A stretch of 64,000 bases of DNA from Yoonia sp. GPGPB17 (GTDB lineage Bacteria; Pseudomonadota; Alphaproteobacteria; Rhodobacterales; Rhodobacteraceae). This document shows, one piece after another, positions 1-10,634 of the stretch. The DNA is taken from NCBI RefSeq assembly GCF_037892195.1, contig NZ_JATACI010000002.1:1116001-1180000 (forward strand), in the 5' to 3' direction. The notes under the pieces were generated by a model. That model made no database searches. It was not told the origin of the DNA and was given only the letters and a program-made list of their open reading frames with translations. Numbering within the stretch: the first letter of the stretch is position 1; each line of letters starts with the position of its first letter. The position numbers were made by a program, and so were the translations under genes.

Positions 1-2480
1 CATTGCCCGTTTTCAACGCAACGGTTTGGGCAAAAAGCTCGATATCCTGCATGCGGCCCGGGCCGACTTTTGCATCCCACCCCGCAGCTTGCGCTTTCTG
101 CGTGGCAATACGCGACCGCATATCCCGGACATCGGCCAAGATATTAGGGCAGTCCGCCTTTGACACCAACAGTGACCTGCGAAAGCGCTCGATCTCGGCG
201 CATAGGTCAGGGTCGCCCGCAATTGCACGCGCGCGGGTCAGGGCAAGATGTTCCCAAGTCCAGGCTTCATTCTTCTGATAGTCCTCAAATGCGGTCAGTG
301 ATGTCGCCACCGGCCCTTGCCGCCCCGATGGACGCAAGCGCATATCGACTTCATAAAGCCGCCCCTCGGCCATCTGCGCACTGAGCGCGGTGATCAGGGC
401 CTGCGTGAGGCGCGCAAAATAGGTGCGTGTGGCAAGCGGCCTGCGCCCATCCGAGGTCTCTTGACCCTGCGCATCGTAAATCATGATGAGATCCAGATCA
501 GAGGTGGCGGTCAAGCGCCCTGCCCCGAGCGATCCCATGGCGATGACTGCCCCACCCCGACCCGGCGCTGGCCCGTGTTTGCGCGCAAACTCTTGCGTGA
601 CCGCGGGCCAGACTGCCGCAACCACTGCTTCGGCCAGATCGGCGTATTGTGCGCCGCATTGCGCGGCATCAATCAGATCCCGCAAAAAATGCACACCAAT
701 GCGGAAATGCCATTCCTTCGCCCAGCGGCGTGCGGTCAGAAGCTGCGTTTCATAGTCGTCAGCCGCAACCAACAGCCCTTTGAGCTCTGCGGCCAGCGCC
801 ACCGTACCCGGCCATTCAGAAAAAAACGCCCCGCCAATCACGGCATCCAGCACACCAGAGTTGCGCGATAGATGCTGTGCCAGCGCGGGCGCTGTCGCGC
901 AGATGTCGACAATCAGTTGGGTCAACTGCGGGTTCGCCTCAAAAAGCGAGAACAACTGCACGCCAGCGGGCAACCCTGCCAAAAAGCCATCAAATTGGGC
1001 CAGAGCCTCATTCGGTTTGGCGGCCCTTTGCAGGCGTGTCATAATTTCGGGCGTGATCCGCGCAAATATCTCGGTCGCGCGGGCCGTGCGCAATGCAGGG
1101 TAGCTGTGCCAGCGCGACACGACATCATGCCCCCAATCCGGCACCTGAACGTTGTCATCAGGTGCACCGGGCGCAAAAAACCCTTCGGTCAACTCGTGCA
1201 CATCCTCCAATCGGTCGCGCAGGGTGTCGCGCAACGCGGCCACGCTCACCCCCATGAAAGCGGCCAATCGCACGAACCCGGCGTCATCTGTGGGTAACGT
1301 TTGCGTTTGCGCGTCATTGATCATTTGCAGGCGATGTTCGACCTCGCGATGAAACCGGTAGTGATCATAAAGACGCGTGGCGGCCTGGTCGGGAAACCAC
1401 CCCGCCGCTGCGAGGGCCTCCAGTCCCCCGCGTGTACTGCTCGCCCGCAGAGAAGGGTCACGTCCACCTGCGATTAACTGCCGGGTCTGGGTGAAGAATT
1501 CAATTTCACGGATGCCGCCGCGGCCCAGCTTCATATTGTGCCCCTCCAGCACAAGCGGCCCATGCAGCCCCTTATGATCTCGGATTTTCAAGCGCATGTC
1601 GTGGGCGTCCTGAATGGCAGCAAAATCCAGATGCTTGCGCCAGACGAAGGGGCGCAGTGTTTCAAGGAACCGTGCGCTAAGCGGTTCTGTCACCCCCGCA
1701 AACACGTGCTTTGATAAAGGCCGCGCGTTCCCAGGTGCGCCCGACGCTTTCATAGTACCGCTCTGCCGTTTCCATCGACAGGCAAACCGGTGTCACCGAC
1801 GCATCCGGGCGCAGGCGCAAATCGGTACGGAACACATAGCCCCCACCCCGCACGTCCGACAGTATCGCCGTCATCTTGCGGGTCACCCGGATGAAGGCGC
1901 TGCGCACCTCATGATAGTCATCGGGGTCAAAACGGGTTTCATCAAAGAGGCAGATCAGGTCGATGTCGGACGAATAATTCAACTCGCCCGCCCCCATCTT
2001 GCCCATGGCAAGCACGACCATACCGCCCGCATCCGCCGGGTCGTCACCGGCGGGCAGTTTGCCGCGCGCCACCTCGGCGGCAACCAGTTGGGTGACCGTG
2101 GCCTGTACTGCCGCATCGGCGAAGTCTGTCAGAACCTGCGTGACCGTTTCCAGCGCCCAGACACCACCCAGATCGGCCAATCCTGCCAGCAGCGCCACCC
2201 GACGCTTGGCTTGGCGCAGCTCTGCGGGCAGATCACTCAACCCGACGACACGCGTATCAGCAAGCAACGCCGCGATCGCCGACTCTGGGTCCTCAAGTGC
2301 AGGGATAATCCACGCGGTCTCGCGTTGCAGCAGATCAGACAGATAGGGGCTGCACCCTGCTGCACCTTCAATCAATGTCGCCGTTTTGGCATCAATGGAT
2401 GGAAATAACGACCGTGCATCAGCCCCCCGTTCGGCGTCATAAGGGTGCGGCGTGCGGATGATACGGGATGCAAACGACAT
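1..2480 (-). CDS. glnE: Bifunctional glutamine synthetase adenylyltransferase/adenylyl-removase (partial, frameshifted)
   Basis: Adenylylates and deadenylylates glutamine synthetase in nitrogen control. Two nucleotidyltransferase domains are visible: GAGELNYSSDIDL around residue 165 (near base 1970) and GAGRLTATSDLDL near bases 490-545, as in the duplicated GlnE architecture. The gene starts at the ATG ending at 2480 (MSFASRIIRTPHPY) and runs off the left edge, so the C-terminus is missing. The frame breaks at 1676-1682: it reads GDRTA-stop where the family has GDR-AG-ARFLE. Replacing GCTAAGC (plus strand) by GCCGGC gives GDRTAGARFLETLRPF. I take the break as a sequence error, not decay. Confidence 0.93.
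1676..1682. other. GCCGGC-type frameshift scar in glnE
   Basis: Plus strand reads GCTAAGC. Substituting GCCGGC removes one base and joins the two glnE frames with the conserved Ala-Gly restored. Confidence 0.8.
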
Positions 2481-2559
2481 AGGGGCACACTGCGGCGCAC
2501 ATCCGCGCTGGTCAATGCAGATCGCATGACTAGACTGGCCAAAAATAGACAGGATGAAC

Positions 2560-3030
2560 ATGAGCAAAAGTCTTAAACGCGTGATGGCGGCGCTTGCTGA
2601 TGCTGGCCTTGATATCACCCCGCTGGAACTGGGCCCCGAAACACGGACTGCACAGCAGGCAGCGGATGCGGCAAGTTGCGCGTTGGACCAGATTGCCAAG
2701 TCGGTGATCCTTGCAGGCCAGACCTGCGGCAAGGCGATCTTGTTTGTGACTGCGGGCGGCAATCAAGTCGATCCCGACAAAGCAAGTGCTGTGGCCGGTG
2801 AAACATTGGGCAAGGCAGATGCCGCCCTGATCCGAGCGCAGACCGGTTTTGCCATTGGCGGTGTCGCCCCCATTGGGCATCTGAACCCGATAGACGCGTT
2901 TTTCGATCCCAGACTGACAGATTTTCCCAAGATTTACGCCGCCGCAGGCACGCCAAAGCATATTTTTCCGATTGATCCGGCAAAATTGCAAAAGATTTCG
3001 AACGCCCAACTTACTGATTTTACGACATAA
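2560..3030 (+). CDS. YbaK/EbsC family aminoacyl-tRNA deacylase
   Basis: A 156-residue single-domain protein of the YbaK/ProX fold, whose members hydrolyse mischarged tRNAs such as Cys-tRNA(Pro) in the cytoplasm. Family features are the KSVILAG strand, the KADAALIRAQTGFAIGGVAPIGH segment (basic and glycine-rich substrate pocket, given here only as a guide) and the C-terminal FPIDPAKL. I chose the ATG at 2560, which follows AGGATGAAC; an ATG at 2554 is two codons upstream. It is divergent from glnE, with about 80 bp between the starts. The exact tRNA specificity cannot be read from the sequence. Confidence 0.88.
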   Translation: MSKSLKRVMAALADAGLDITPLELGPETRTAQQAADAASCALDQIAKSVILAGQTCGKAILFVTAGGNQVDPDKASAVAGETLGKADAALIRAQTGFAIGGVAPIGHLNPIDAFFDPRLTDFPKIYAAAGTPKHIFPIDPAKLQKISNAQLTDFTT

Positions 3031-3038
3031 TATGAGTA

Positions 3039-3059
3039 AATGTAAAAAACATTTACATT
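3039..3059. promoter_or_regulatory. Operator-like palindrome 1 upstream of DUF2852 gene
   Basis: Arms AATGTAAA (3039-3046) and TTTACATT (3052-3059) with a 5-base centre. It matches a second palindrome at 3098-3116 in layout. It lies just after the ybaK stop and has no T-tract, so an operator fits better than a terminator. Confidence 0.45.
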
Positions 3060-3097
3060 GAGGGTTGAATGAACCCTTCCCACCTCCGATATCTGTC

Positions 3098-3116
3098 ATG
3101 TGAAAAGCATTCACAT
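3098..3116. promoter_or_regulatory. Operator-like palindrome 2 upstream of DUF2852 gene
   Basis: Arms ATGTGAA (3098-3104) and TTCACAT (3110-3116) with centre AAGCA. Together with palindrome 1 it gives a shared pattern TGTRAA-N5-TTYACA, centre to centre 58 bp, ending about 30 bp before the DUF2852 start codon. Confidence 0.5.
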
Positions 3117-3148
3117 CAACCGCAAATAGACAGCTAAGGAGCCCCACC

Positions 3149-3586
3149 ATGAACACCGCCACATCCCAGTCCCCAATGGCTATGGGCCGCGTCACGGGAG
3201 TTTTCGCCCGTGCCGAAGCTTGGCTCGATGAGCGTGGCACAGGCGCTTGGATCGCCGCCATGGTTCTCGGCTTTATCTTCGTCTGGCCCATCGGCCTTGC
3301 CATTCTCGCCTATATGATCTGGAGCAAACGCATGTCCAATTCTTCCTGCAAATCCATGACCCGCAGCCGCGCCCGCCACATGGGCAAGTCATCCGGGAAC
3401 AGCGCATTTGACGCCTATAAGGCCGAAACCCTGCGTCGGTTGGAAGAAGAGCAAGACAACTTTGAAGCCTTCCTCGAGCGTCTGCGCGAAGCCAAAGACA
3501 AGGCCGAGTTCGACCAGTTCATGGACGATCGCGCCAAGAAGATGACCGACGTCGACGACGAAAACACCGGTCCTGCGCCTGCATAA
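3149..3586 (+). CDS. DUF2852 domain-containing membrane protein
   Basis: 145 residues. One hydrophobic segment (about residues 32-55, GAWIAAMVLGFIFVWPIGLA) is followed by a Ser/Arg-rich stretch and a charged helical C-terminus (ETLRRLEEEQDNFEAFLERL) that looks like a coiled coil. This is the DUF2852 layout known from alphaproteobacteria; its function is unknown. The ATG at 3149 has a strong AAGGAG site (3136-3141). Two matching palindromes upstream suggest dedicated regulation. A GC-rich hairpin follows the stop. Confidence 0.85.
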   Translation: MNTATSQSPMAMGRVTGVFARAEAWLDERGTGAWIAAMVLGFIFVWPIGLAILAYMIWSKRMSNSSCKSMTRSRARHMGKSSGNSAFDAYKAETLRRLEEEQDNFEAFLERLREAKDKAEFDQFMDDRAKKMTDVDDENTGPAPA

Positions 3587-3603
3587 GCGCTGACCGAACC
3601 ACA

Positions 3604-3630
3604 GGTGGCCCGCAGTCCCGGCGGGCCACC
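3604..3630 (+). terminator. Hairpin after DUF2852 gene
   Basis: Ten-base arms GGTGGCCCGC (3604-3613) and GCGGGCCACC (3621-3630) with a 7-base loop, directly after the DUF2852 stop. A pyrimidine-rich but not pure T stretch follows, so termination may be partial and the RDD gene may be reached by readthrough. Confidence 0.55.
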
Positions 3631-3665
3631 GCTATTCCTATTCATTTCTTTCAAAGAGACCAAAG

Positions 3666-4109
3666 ATGACAATGACCGCAGACTACATCCAAGCCGATGG
3701 CATTGACCCCCGCCTTTACGACGGCGTGATCATCAAGCGAGGCATTGCCTGGGTCTTTGACGTCGTCATGATCGCGATGCTTTGCGCACTTGTTCTGCCC
3801 TTTACGGCCTTTACGGGTATCTTCTTCTTTCCTGCACTGATGCTTTTTGTTGGCTTCATCTATCGTTGGTTCACCTTGGCAGGTGGATCGTCGACATGGG
3901 GTATGCGCCTGATGGGTATCCGATTTCGTGATCTCTATGGCGCGCCGCTCAGCTCTGGTTTGGCCTTTGCACACACGCTTGGCTATACAGTCAGCATCAC
4001 GGTGGCGCCGCTTCAACTGATCTCGATCATCATGATGCTGCTGACCCGGCGCGGTCAGGGTCTGACGGACCTCGTGCTTGGTACAGAGGCGATCAATTCC
4101 ACCCGTTAA
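3666..4109 (+). CDS. RDD family membrane protein
   Basis: 147 residues with about three membrane segments: residues 27-45, 47-68 and 105-128. The RDD signature residues occur at the start of the fold (IKRGIAWVFDVV, the Arg and Asp of the family) and in the STWGMRLMGIRF segment. RDD proteins are small inner-membrane proteins of mostly unknown role; some are linked to ion or Na+/H+ transport. Starts at ATG 3666, with an in-frame ATG two codons later. Confidence 0.85.
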   Translation: MTMTADYIQADGIDPRLYDGVIIKRGIAWVFDVVMIAMLCALVLPFTAFTGIFFFPALMLFVGFIYRWFTLAGGSSTWGMRLMGIRFRDLYGAPLSSGLAFAHTLGYTVSITVAPLQLISIIMMLLTRRGQGLTDLVLGTEAINSTR

Positions 4110-4182
4110 GCATGCGACATACGAAGGGCTTGGCGTTAGGTAAACAGATTGTTAAGCTTTCGCGAAGCCAACCGGAAATTGC

Positions 4183-4989
4183 ATGCGCCACACGCTCCCC
4201 ATTGCTCCGCAGTTCTATGTGACTGCTCCACAGCCCTGCCCTTATCTTGAGGGCAGGATGGAGCGTAAGCTGTTCACCGCTTTGCAGGGCGATATGGCGA
4301 CCAAATTGAACGACAGCCTGTCCAAGCAAGGCTTCCGCCGGTCGCAAAACGTCCTCTATCGTCCCTCTTGCGCCGAATGTTCGGCCTGCATGTCCGCCCG
4401 TATTGATGTGTCTAAATTTGCGCCCAGCCGCAGCCAGCGTCGTGTTGCCAAACGTGCGGCACACCTGCACCGCCGGGCAACCTCACCCTGGGCCACAGAA
4501 GAGCAATATGCCTTGTTCCGCGAATACCTTGATGGCCGCCACGCCACAGGCGGGATGGCTGATATGGATATGTTTGAATTCGCCGCAATGGTCGAAGAGA
4601 CACCGATCCGCTCGCGCCTGATCGAATACACCGACAATAAAGACCTGACCGCTGTCTGTCTGACTGATATCCTCGATGATGGGTTGTCGATGGTCTATTC
4701 CTTCTTTGACCCGGCCAATGACAAGCTTTCGCTTGGCACCTATGTCATCCTAGATCACATCGCCATCGCGCGGGAACTGGGTCTACCTTACGTGTATCTG
4801 GGCTATTGGGTCCCCGGCAGCCCTAAGATGGACTATAAGGCCAAGTTCAAAGGGCTCGAGGTGTACCGTGATGGGACCTGGACCCAAGTAACAGACCCCA
4901 CAGCCTACAGTGCCGATGTACATCCGCTATCGACCGACCCGATTGCCGAGCAGGTGGCGCGGATCGACTTGCCAGACGGGCGCAGCTAG
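4183..4989 (+). CDS. bpt: Aspartate/glutamate leucyltransferase (N-end rule aminoacyl transferase)
   Basis: Transfers Leu from Leu-tRNA to proteins with N-terminal Asp or Glu, marking them for ClpS/ClpAP degradation. 268 residues, the usual length for bacterial Bpt. Visible family features: N-terminal [14 protein letters not shown], the Cys cluster around residues 60-70 ([16 protein letters not shown]), the [11 protein letters not shown] segment and [18 protein letters not shown] near the C-terminus. It stands alone between the RDD gene and the convergent autotransporter gene. Confidence 0.93.
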   Translation: MRHTLPIAPQFYVTAPQPCPYLEGRMERKLFTALQGDMATKLNDSLSKQGFRRSQNVLYRPSCAECSACMSARIDVSKFAPSRSQRRVAKRAAHLHRRATSPWATEEQYALFREYLDGRHATGGMADMDMFEFAAMVEETPIRSRLIEYTDNKDLTAVCLTDILDDGLSMVYSFFDPANDKLSLGTYVILDHIAIARELGLPYVYLGYWVPGSPKMDYKAKFKGLEVYRDGTWTQVTDPTAYSADVHPLSTDPIAEQVARIDLPDGRS

Positions 4990-5027
4990 GCTTGCGGAGC
5001 AGCACGAACCGCCCCGCATACAAATCT

Positions 5028-7024
5028 TTAGAACGAGAAATTCATATTTAAGTGGCTGACACAGCCCGCTCGCCACCATCTGCAAAACCGAACTCAAAAT
5101 CGCCCACAACCTGCAAGCTGTCTGTTTCAGAAAGCAGAGCCTGCGCGCCAAAGAAGCCGCCCAAACCCGTATCGCTGTCCGTTTCGGCAAAGCTCTGGCT
5201 GTCCTCACCCAGCGAGATTGTCGCGTCCTCGGCATCTGTTGCGCGCCCATCAATGCCGAACCGAAACGCTGTTTCGAACGCGCCGATTGTTGAGAACGTC
5301 TCGAGCTGCGCGCGCGCATGCAGATTCTGTGCTGTTCGGCTGTCGACATCCAGATTGGCGTTTGTGGTGCCTGTCTCAGAGTACCCATCATAGGACGCGA
5401 AGGTATAATTGGCGCTGAACGACGGTGTGAACCGCGCCCCACCAAGATCAAACCCGGCCCCTCTGGCTTGCAGACCGGCGGTCACGAAGCGACCGTCGAT
5501 CGTTGCATTCGCTGTCTCAAAGCCAGCAAGGTTGTCGGCAACGATCCGGTCACCGTCGTGGCTCTCGAACCCGGCCAGCAAGCTGGACGTCAGGTCGATA
5601 CCACCAAGAGATGTGCCAATGTAGGCCCCGCCAAAGATGCTCTGTGTCTTGATGTCGACAGAGTCGTCATCCGTTTCCGTCTTACCCGCTGAGACACCGC
5701 CAACAAAGCCCACGCGATTGCTCCCCATATCCGTCTCATAACCGGCCATGGCACCCGCCAGGCTGGTCCGGTAGGCCAAGGTCAGCCCGTCATCACCACG
5801 CGCGCGCGATGGGCCAAGTACGCTGGCCCAGGCGCCATCCGTGCCGACCCGCTGCCCCACGGTGCGCTGCGCCGTGTTTGCCAAAAGCCCGGTCGCATCG
5901 TTCATCACAGAAAACCCCGTTGTATCGACCGTGGTGATCACGTCATCCACAACAAACAGGGGGCGGTCATTGCCGGTGATATTCAGTTCTTCAACGTTCT
6001 CAAGCGTGAGGACAGCTGATACCCCAGACCCTGCATTGTCGTAGTTTACGACATCATAGGAACCACCCAGATCAAAACCACCAATAATCAAGGACCCCGC
6101 GCCAAGATTCACAGTTTGCATCCCGGATCCGCCCCGCACGGCCTGGCTGTCTTCACCCGTCACGTGGATAAGACCCATATTGGTCAGTGTCGATCCGCTA
6201 CCGAGAAGAACCACCCCATCGGAGTCCACGCCGCGGGTCATGATTTTCCCGCTGTTGATGTTCGTTGTATTGCGACCTTGTGAGAAAATCCCGGACGATG
6301 AATCGCCGGTCGTCACGATGTTTCCCAAATTCGTGTTCGCGGTGCTGGAGCCAAAAGACAGTATGCCGTCGGCGTCAAAACCACTTGTCCGCACGTCACC
6401 GCTGTTGGTGTTTGTGGAGGCAAAGCCAGTGGACAAAAGGCCATCAGACAGGTCACCTTGGGTCACGATGCTTCCGCTGTTGATGTTTTGCGAGACCCGT
6501 CCGCGCGAAAAAATGCCACCGGATTGACCACCCAAAGTGCTAATCGAACCGGTGTTGGTGTTCACAGCATTCGCTTCAAAGGTCAAAATACCGTCTGCAT
6601 CAAACCCATCTGTGCTGATCCGACCGTTGTTCGTATTTGTTGCATCCGCCCGATTAGAAACAATGCCGTCACCCTGCTCTCCCAGAGTTGTGATCGTACC
6701 GTTGTTGATGCTCGCCGCACCCACACCGCCTGAAAAAATACCGCCCGCGTCAAACCCCGTCGTATTGATCGTACCGTCGTTTATGACGGTTGCTTCTTCA
6801 GCGCTGATCACCACACCGTCGTCGTCTGCAACATCAATTGCGCCGCCAGTTTCGATAGTGAGGCTGTCCCCATCTTCATCCAATGCCACACTCTCAATGA
6901 CGATCTGACCGTCTTGAATAACGACCGCCTCTTGACCGAAAGCGGGCTGATAGCTGGCCAGCCCCACAGCAAGAGCAATGAGGCAGACAGCTTGCATCTG
7001 TCGAAGAGAATTGGAGTTTTTCAT
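5028..7024 (-). CDS. Autotransporter (type V secretion) with 25-residue repeat passenger; frameshift at the C-terminus
   Basis: Predicted outer-membrane autotransporter of about 665 residues. The signal peptide is at residues 1-31 (cleavage after PAFGQ), the passenger at about 35-300 is nine 25-residue units of the type TxGFDADGIxxFG..NTNxGxI, and the C-terminal 260 residues form an autotransporter beta-barrel (AWASVLGPSRARGDD onward). The frame stops at 5048 after RAVSAT. Adding one T to the TT there gives SATLNMNFSF-stop ending at 5028, with the terminal Phe expected of a barrel. Starts at ATG 7024; a TTG lies 15 bp upstream. The ligand is unknown. Confidence 0.82.
6124..6766 (-). repeat. 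Tandem 75-bp coding repeats in the autotransporter passenger
   Basis: About 8.5-9 tandem units with an exact 25-codon period, seen in protein phase as TTGFDAGGIF, TLGEQGDGIV, STDGFDADGI, STLGGQSGGI, VTQGDLSDGL, RTSGFDADGI, VTTGDSSSGI, MTRGVDSDGV and VTGEDSQAV. No unit changes length. The spacing suits a beta-solenoid. Confidence 0.8.
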
Positions 7025-7120
7025 ACTGTCATCCCGCAAATTTTTACAAACCGGCGGTTCAGATTTGACTGCCGCCGCATTGTTTACGTACGTGAAGCTT
7101 TTTTATTCTCGGCAGACCGC

Positions 7121-7156
7121 AAAAAACAAAAAAGCGCGCAGCTTCCGCTGCGCGCT
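7121..7156 (-). terminator. Terminator of the TRAP operon
   Basis: Ten-base arms AGCGCGCAGC (7133-7142) and GCTGCGCGCT (7147-7156), loop TTCC. Read on the minus strand, a T-rich tract (7121-7132) follows. It sits about 35 bp past the dctM stop. Confidence 0.85.
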
Positions 7157-7189
7157 AAGACCAATCGCGATGGTCGGGCGGTATGCGCC

Positions 7190-9543
7190 CTAGTTTAGCA
7201 GGTTCGGCACAATCGTGACGACCGCCGGGAAGAACGCCAACAGCAGCAACCCAAAGACCTGAATGCCAATGAACGGCATCACGCCCTTATAAATCTGCCC
7301 CGTGGTAATCGATTTGGGCGCGACCCCCGTAGGTAGAACAGTGCAAAGCCGAAGGGTGGCGTCAGGAAGGACGTTTGCAGGTTCACCGCGATCATGATTG
7401 TGACCCATTTGGGATCAAACGTCCCGCCATAGATAACCGGCCCCACAATGGGGATGACGATGTAAATGATCTCCAAAAAGTCGAGCACGAAGCCCAGCAT
7501 GAACAGCACCAGCATCACCAGCAGGAACACGGTCCATTCATTGTCGAACGAGCGCAGGAACTGTTGGATGTAATGCTCGCCTCCGAATGAGATCAGCACA
7601 AGGTTCAGCAGCTGCGAGCCGATCAGGATGGTGAAGACCATGGAGGTCACTTTCGCCGTCTCGCGCACAACGGGCGCCAAGACGCCACCTGCGATCAGAA
7701 CCCAGCAAGACCAGAGCAGACCAAAGAGTGCAAAGAGGAAGCTGCCGAAGGCCACCAGATAGGCCACCCGGTTTTCAAACAGAACCACTTCCTGCCCCAG
7801 ACGCATATCAAAGTTCACCCCGACCAAAAGCATCACTACGATGGCCGTCGCGGTCAGCAATACCATGCGGCCGGACCGCCCTTGGTCTTGCAGCTTGCGA
7901 TACGCCGCCAGCAAGATCGCACCACCTGCACCCAAAGCCGCAGCCGGGGTTGGATTTGTGATACCGCCCAGGATGGACCCCAGCACAGCCACGATCAGCA
8001 CAAGCGGTGGGAACACCACGCGCAGGATTTCATTGCCAGCCAACAGCTTCGCTGCAACACGCAGGCCATAAAAGGCAATTATTGTTGGAATGGCCAGCAA
8101 GAGCGTTGTTTGCCCTGGCGTTGTCAGCGGTGAGATGATGAGGATGTCGGTCAACAGAACCAATCCGACCCCGACCGCTCCAACAATCAGCGGACGCGCA
8201 TCGGCGCTTGGCGCCACGCCGCGTGCTATAGCCAGCATCAGGCCCATCAAGACCGCAAAGATCGCGATGCCCGACCCGATGGGTGCGGCTGCCTCGACCT
8301 TTTGCATCACACGCTCGGCACGTTCTTCGGGTGACAATTCGCGCGCTTGTTCAACCCCGCCAGCCTCATCAATCGCAGCCTGCTCTGCCAGTGCGGTTTG
8401 CCATGCTTCCTCACCATGCAGCTCCTGCATGGAGGCCGCACACTCCTCGCTCACGCGGGTCCGCAAGGATGCGGTTTGGCCCGAAGCCGTGAAGCTATCG
8501 ACGATCACGGATTGCGACCCAACAAGGTTCGTCTGCCCCATACCAATCGCCAGACCGATAATCCCCACAGGCACCGCGAGGAACCATGTGAAGCTATCGT
8601 TGCGGGTAATCACCTCGCCACCTTCACTATCGGCGAACTGGACCGGCGGCGCTTTGGATGGGTTGATCAGGGCAAAGATGAAGGCGTAACCGGCATAAAG
8701 CCCGGCGAGCATGATCCCCGGCAACAAGGCCGCCTGGAACAATGTGCCGACAGAGACAACCGCTGGCTCACCCAGGAAGGTCAACGCGTCAGAACACCCG
8801 GCCAGCTGCGCGCGCTCTTCCTGAGCGGCGGAATACAGATCACCTGCCAACGTACCCAGAAGAACAATAACAATGGACGGCGGAATGATCTGGCCCAACG
8901 TACCCGATGCTGCAATGACACCTGTAGAGAGTTGCGGCGAATACCCGTTCTTGAGCATCGTCGGCAGCGCCAATAGCCCCATGGTCACAACGGTCGCACC
9001 AACGATACCTGTTGAAGCGGCAAGGAACGCGCCCACGATCACGATGGAGACAGCGAGACCACCGGGCAACGGGCCAAACACCTTGGCCATTGTCGTCAGC
9101 AGCTCATCGGCGATACGTGATCGTTCCAGCACAATCCCCATCATGACGAACATCAGCACGGCCAGCAGCGTCTCAATCGACTGCCCCGCCAAGACGCGTT
9201 CATTCATCCGGTTGACCATGAAGCCAACATTGCGGTCTAGGGCAACTTCCCAGCCTTGTGGGAACAAGACATCCTCGTAGCGCGGTAGCTCAGGGTATCG
9301 GAAAACCGAGATCGCATCCGGCCGCACCCCTTCGGCGATCAACGCTGCATATTCGGCCGAGTTGGTATCAACAGCTGCATGGATAAGCAGGCCAGAGCTG
9401 TCGAGGGCTGCGATAATCGCAAAGGAAATCACCGCAGAGCCTGAGATTGCGAACGCAACCGGGAAGCCTGACAGGATCCCTGCGAACAGTGTGAGAAAGA
9501 CGATAATGATACCGACTTCGATGCCATCTAATCCGAAAAGCAT
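7190..9543 (-). CDS. TRAP transporter large permease, long DctM type (frameshifted near C-terminus)
   Basis: Multi-spanning permease subunit coupling Na+ to uptake of an organic acid delivered by the DctP protein. After repair it has about 784 residues, much longer than a standard DctM (about 430). Canonical DctM blocks flank an extra region at roughly residues 270-560, which holds a long hydrophilic stretch (EECAASMQELHGEEAW, VEQARELSPEERAER) and extra membrane segments. The frame breaks at the C5 run 7324-7328: one more base continues LRG into VAPKSITTGQIYKGV and ends at PNLLN. Starts at ATG 9543; dctQ ends 17 bp upstream. Confidence 0.88.
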
Positions 9544-9560
9544 GGGTCTACCGCCTTACT

Positions 9561-10505
9561 TTAGTGAATGTCTGCGACAAGTTCGGCGGTTTCATCGCCC
9601 ATCTTGTCTTTGTCGAGGTTCTTGCCTTCGCTTTCGGGCCCTTCTTTCCACTCCAGATAAGAGCGATAGAAGAATGCCACAGCTTGCAGCAGGATCATGG
9701 CTGTGAACACCACGAGCAGAACCTTGAAGAGGAAATAGGCGTTAAAGCCGTTGGGCGAGAAACCAATGGTTTCTACATTCCAGCGCAGTGCGCGGGATTG
9801 CGTCAACAACCGGTCCAAAGAACTGGACGCCGAGGGGTTGGGCACGACCAGGTGCCGCCACAAGAAGAACCAGCCATAGAGCCATGTCAGGATCGCCGCA
9901 GGCACCATCAGCACCATGGACCCGAACATGTCGATCACCCGCTTGGCACGGTAGCTGATCGCGGAATAGACAAGGTCAACACGGACGTGGCCACCTTGAA
10001 CGAATGTATAAGACGCGCAAAGCGTGACAATCATCGCGTTGTAGAACTTCAACTGTTCTGACCACCAGCTAACGTCATGCGTCACGGTGATCCCAAAACC
10101 GATGCTGATTTCCGATACCGCAAAAACACGCTGCATGAAGATGATCACGATCTGCTGCAGCACCATCAACAAACCAGCCCATGCCGCCGTCCGACCGACG
10201 ATATTGGCAAAGCCCTCAAGGCCGCGCACGCAGCCCCACATAAAACGGTTGTTGATCAGACCAATGATCGTAACAATCAGGAATATCACAAACACGACGA
10301 AAAATAACTCGACCGAGGCACCGTAGTAGATAAAGCGCATCAGCGCTTCTTTCTGCTCGGTCTCCATCGGGCCGTTAATCGACGGCAGCCATGACAGCCA
10401 TGACCCCGGATTAAACAGTGCGTAAAAGAAGTTATAGAATGCGTCGAGCAGGTTGCCAAAGAACCACCCTATCGCGTTTCCACCCCATGCATCGCCAAGG
10501 CCCAT
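9561..10505 (-). CDS. TRAP transporter small permease (DctQ type)
   Basis: 314 residues, longer than a usual DctQ (about 160-200), with at least five hydrophobic segments (for example SVELFFVVFVIFLIVTIIGL, FGSMVLMVPAAILTWLYGW and LLVVFTAMILLQAVAFFY). DctQ subunits pair with DctM to form the membrane part of the TRAP carrier. The internal ATG at 10505 (MGLGDAWGGN) is preferred because it follows a GGGG-containing site. It lies between dctP and dctM on the same strand. The combination of long DctQ and long DctM matches a TRAP subtype seen in Rhodobacterales. Confidence 0.88.
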   Translation of the reverse strand: MGLGDAWGGNAIGWFFGNLLDAFYNFFYALFNPGSWLSWLPSINGPMETEQKEALMRFIYYGASVELFFVVFVIFLIVTIIGLINNRFMWGCVRGLEGFANIVGRTAAWAGLLMVLQQIVIIFMQRVFAVSEISIGFGITVTHDVSWWSEQLKFYNAMIVTLCASYTFVQGGHVRVDLVYSAISYRAKRVIDMFGSMVLMVPAAILTWLYGWFFLWRHLVVPNPSASSSLDRLLTQSRALRWNVETIGFSPNGFNAYFLFKVLLVVFTAMILLQAVAFFYRSYLEWKEGPESEGKNLDKDKMGDETAELVADIH

Positions 10506-10634
10506 GAGAATTCCCCTTCGTGGAAGCTGAATTGGATGCCGCCCCGGCACCGCTTGGTGTGAAGGCCCTGATGCCGCGTGGCATCGGGCCTTCACGATGA
10601 TCTAGATCATGAAAACATGATCCGCCATGTGGGC

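Noticed and set aside
2204..2210. GCTTGGC in glnE resembling the frameshift scars
   Set aside because: It encodes the conserved RQAKRRV region in frame; similar in-frame natural copies occur in dctM, dctQ and the GTA capsid gene.
5409..7198. Several plus-strand open frames opposite the autotransporter
   Set aside because: They mirror the Asp/Gly/Thr-rich repeat in reverse and have no starts, sites or domains of their own.
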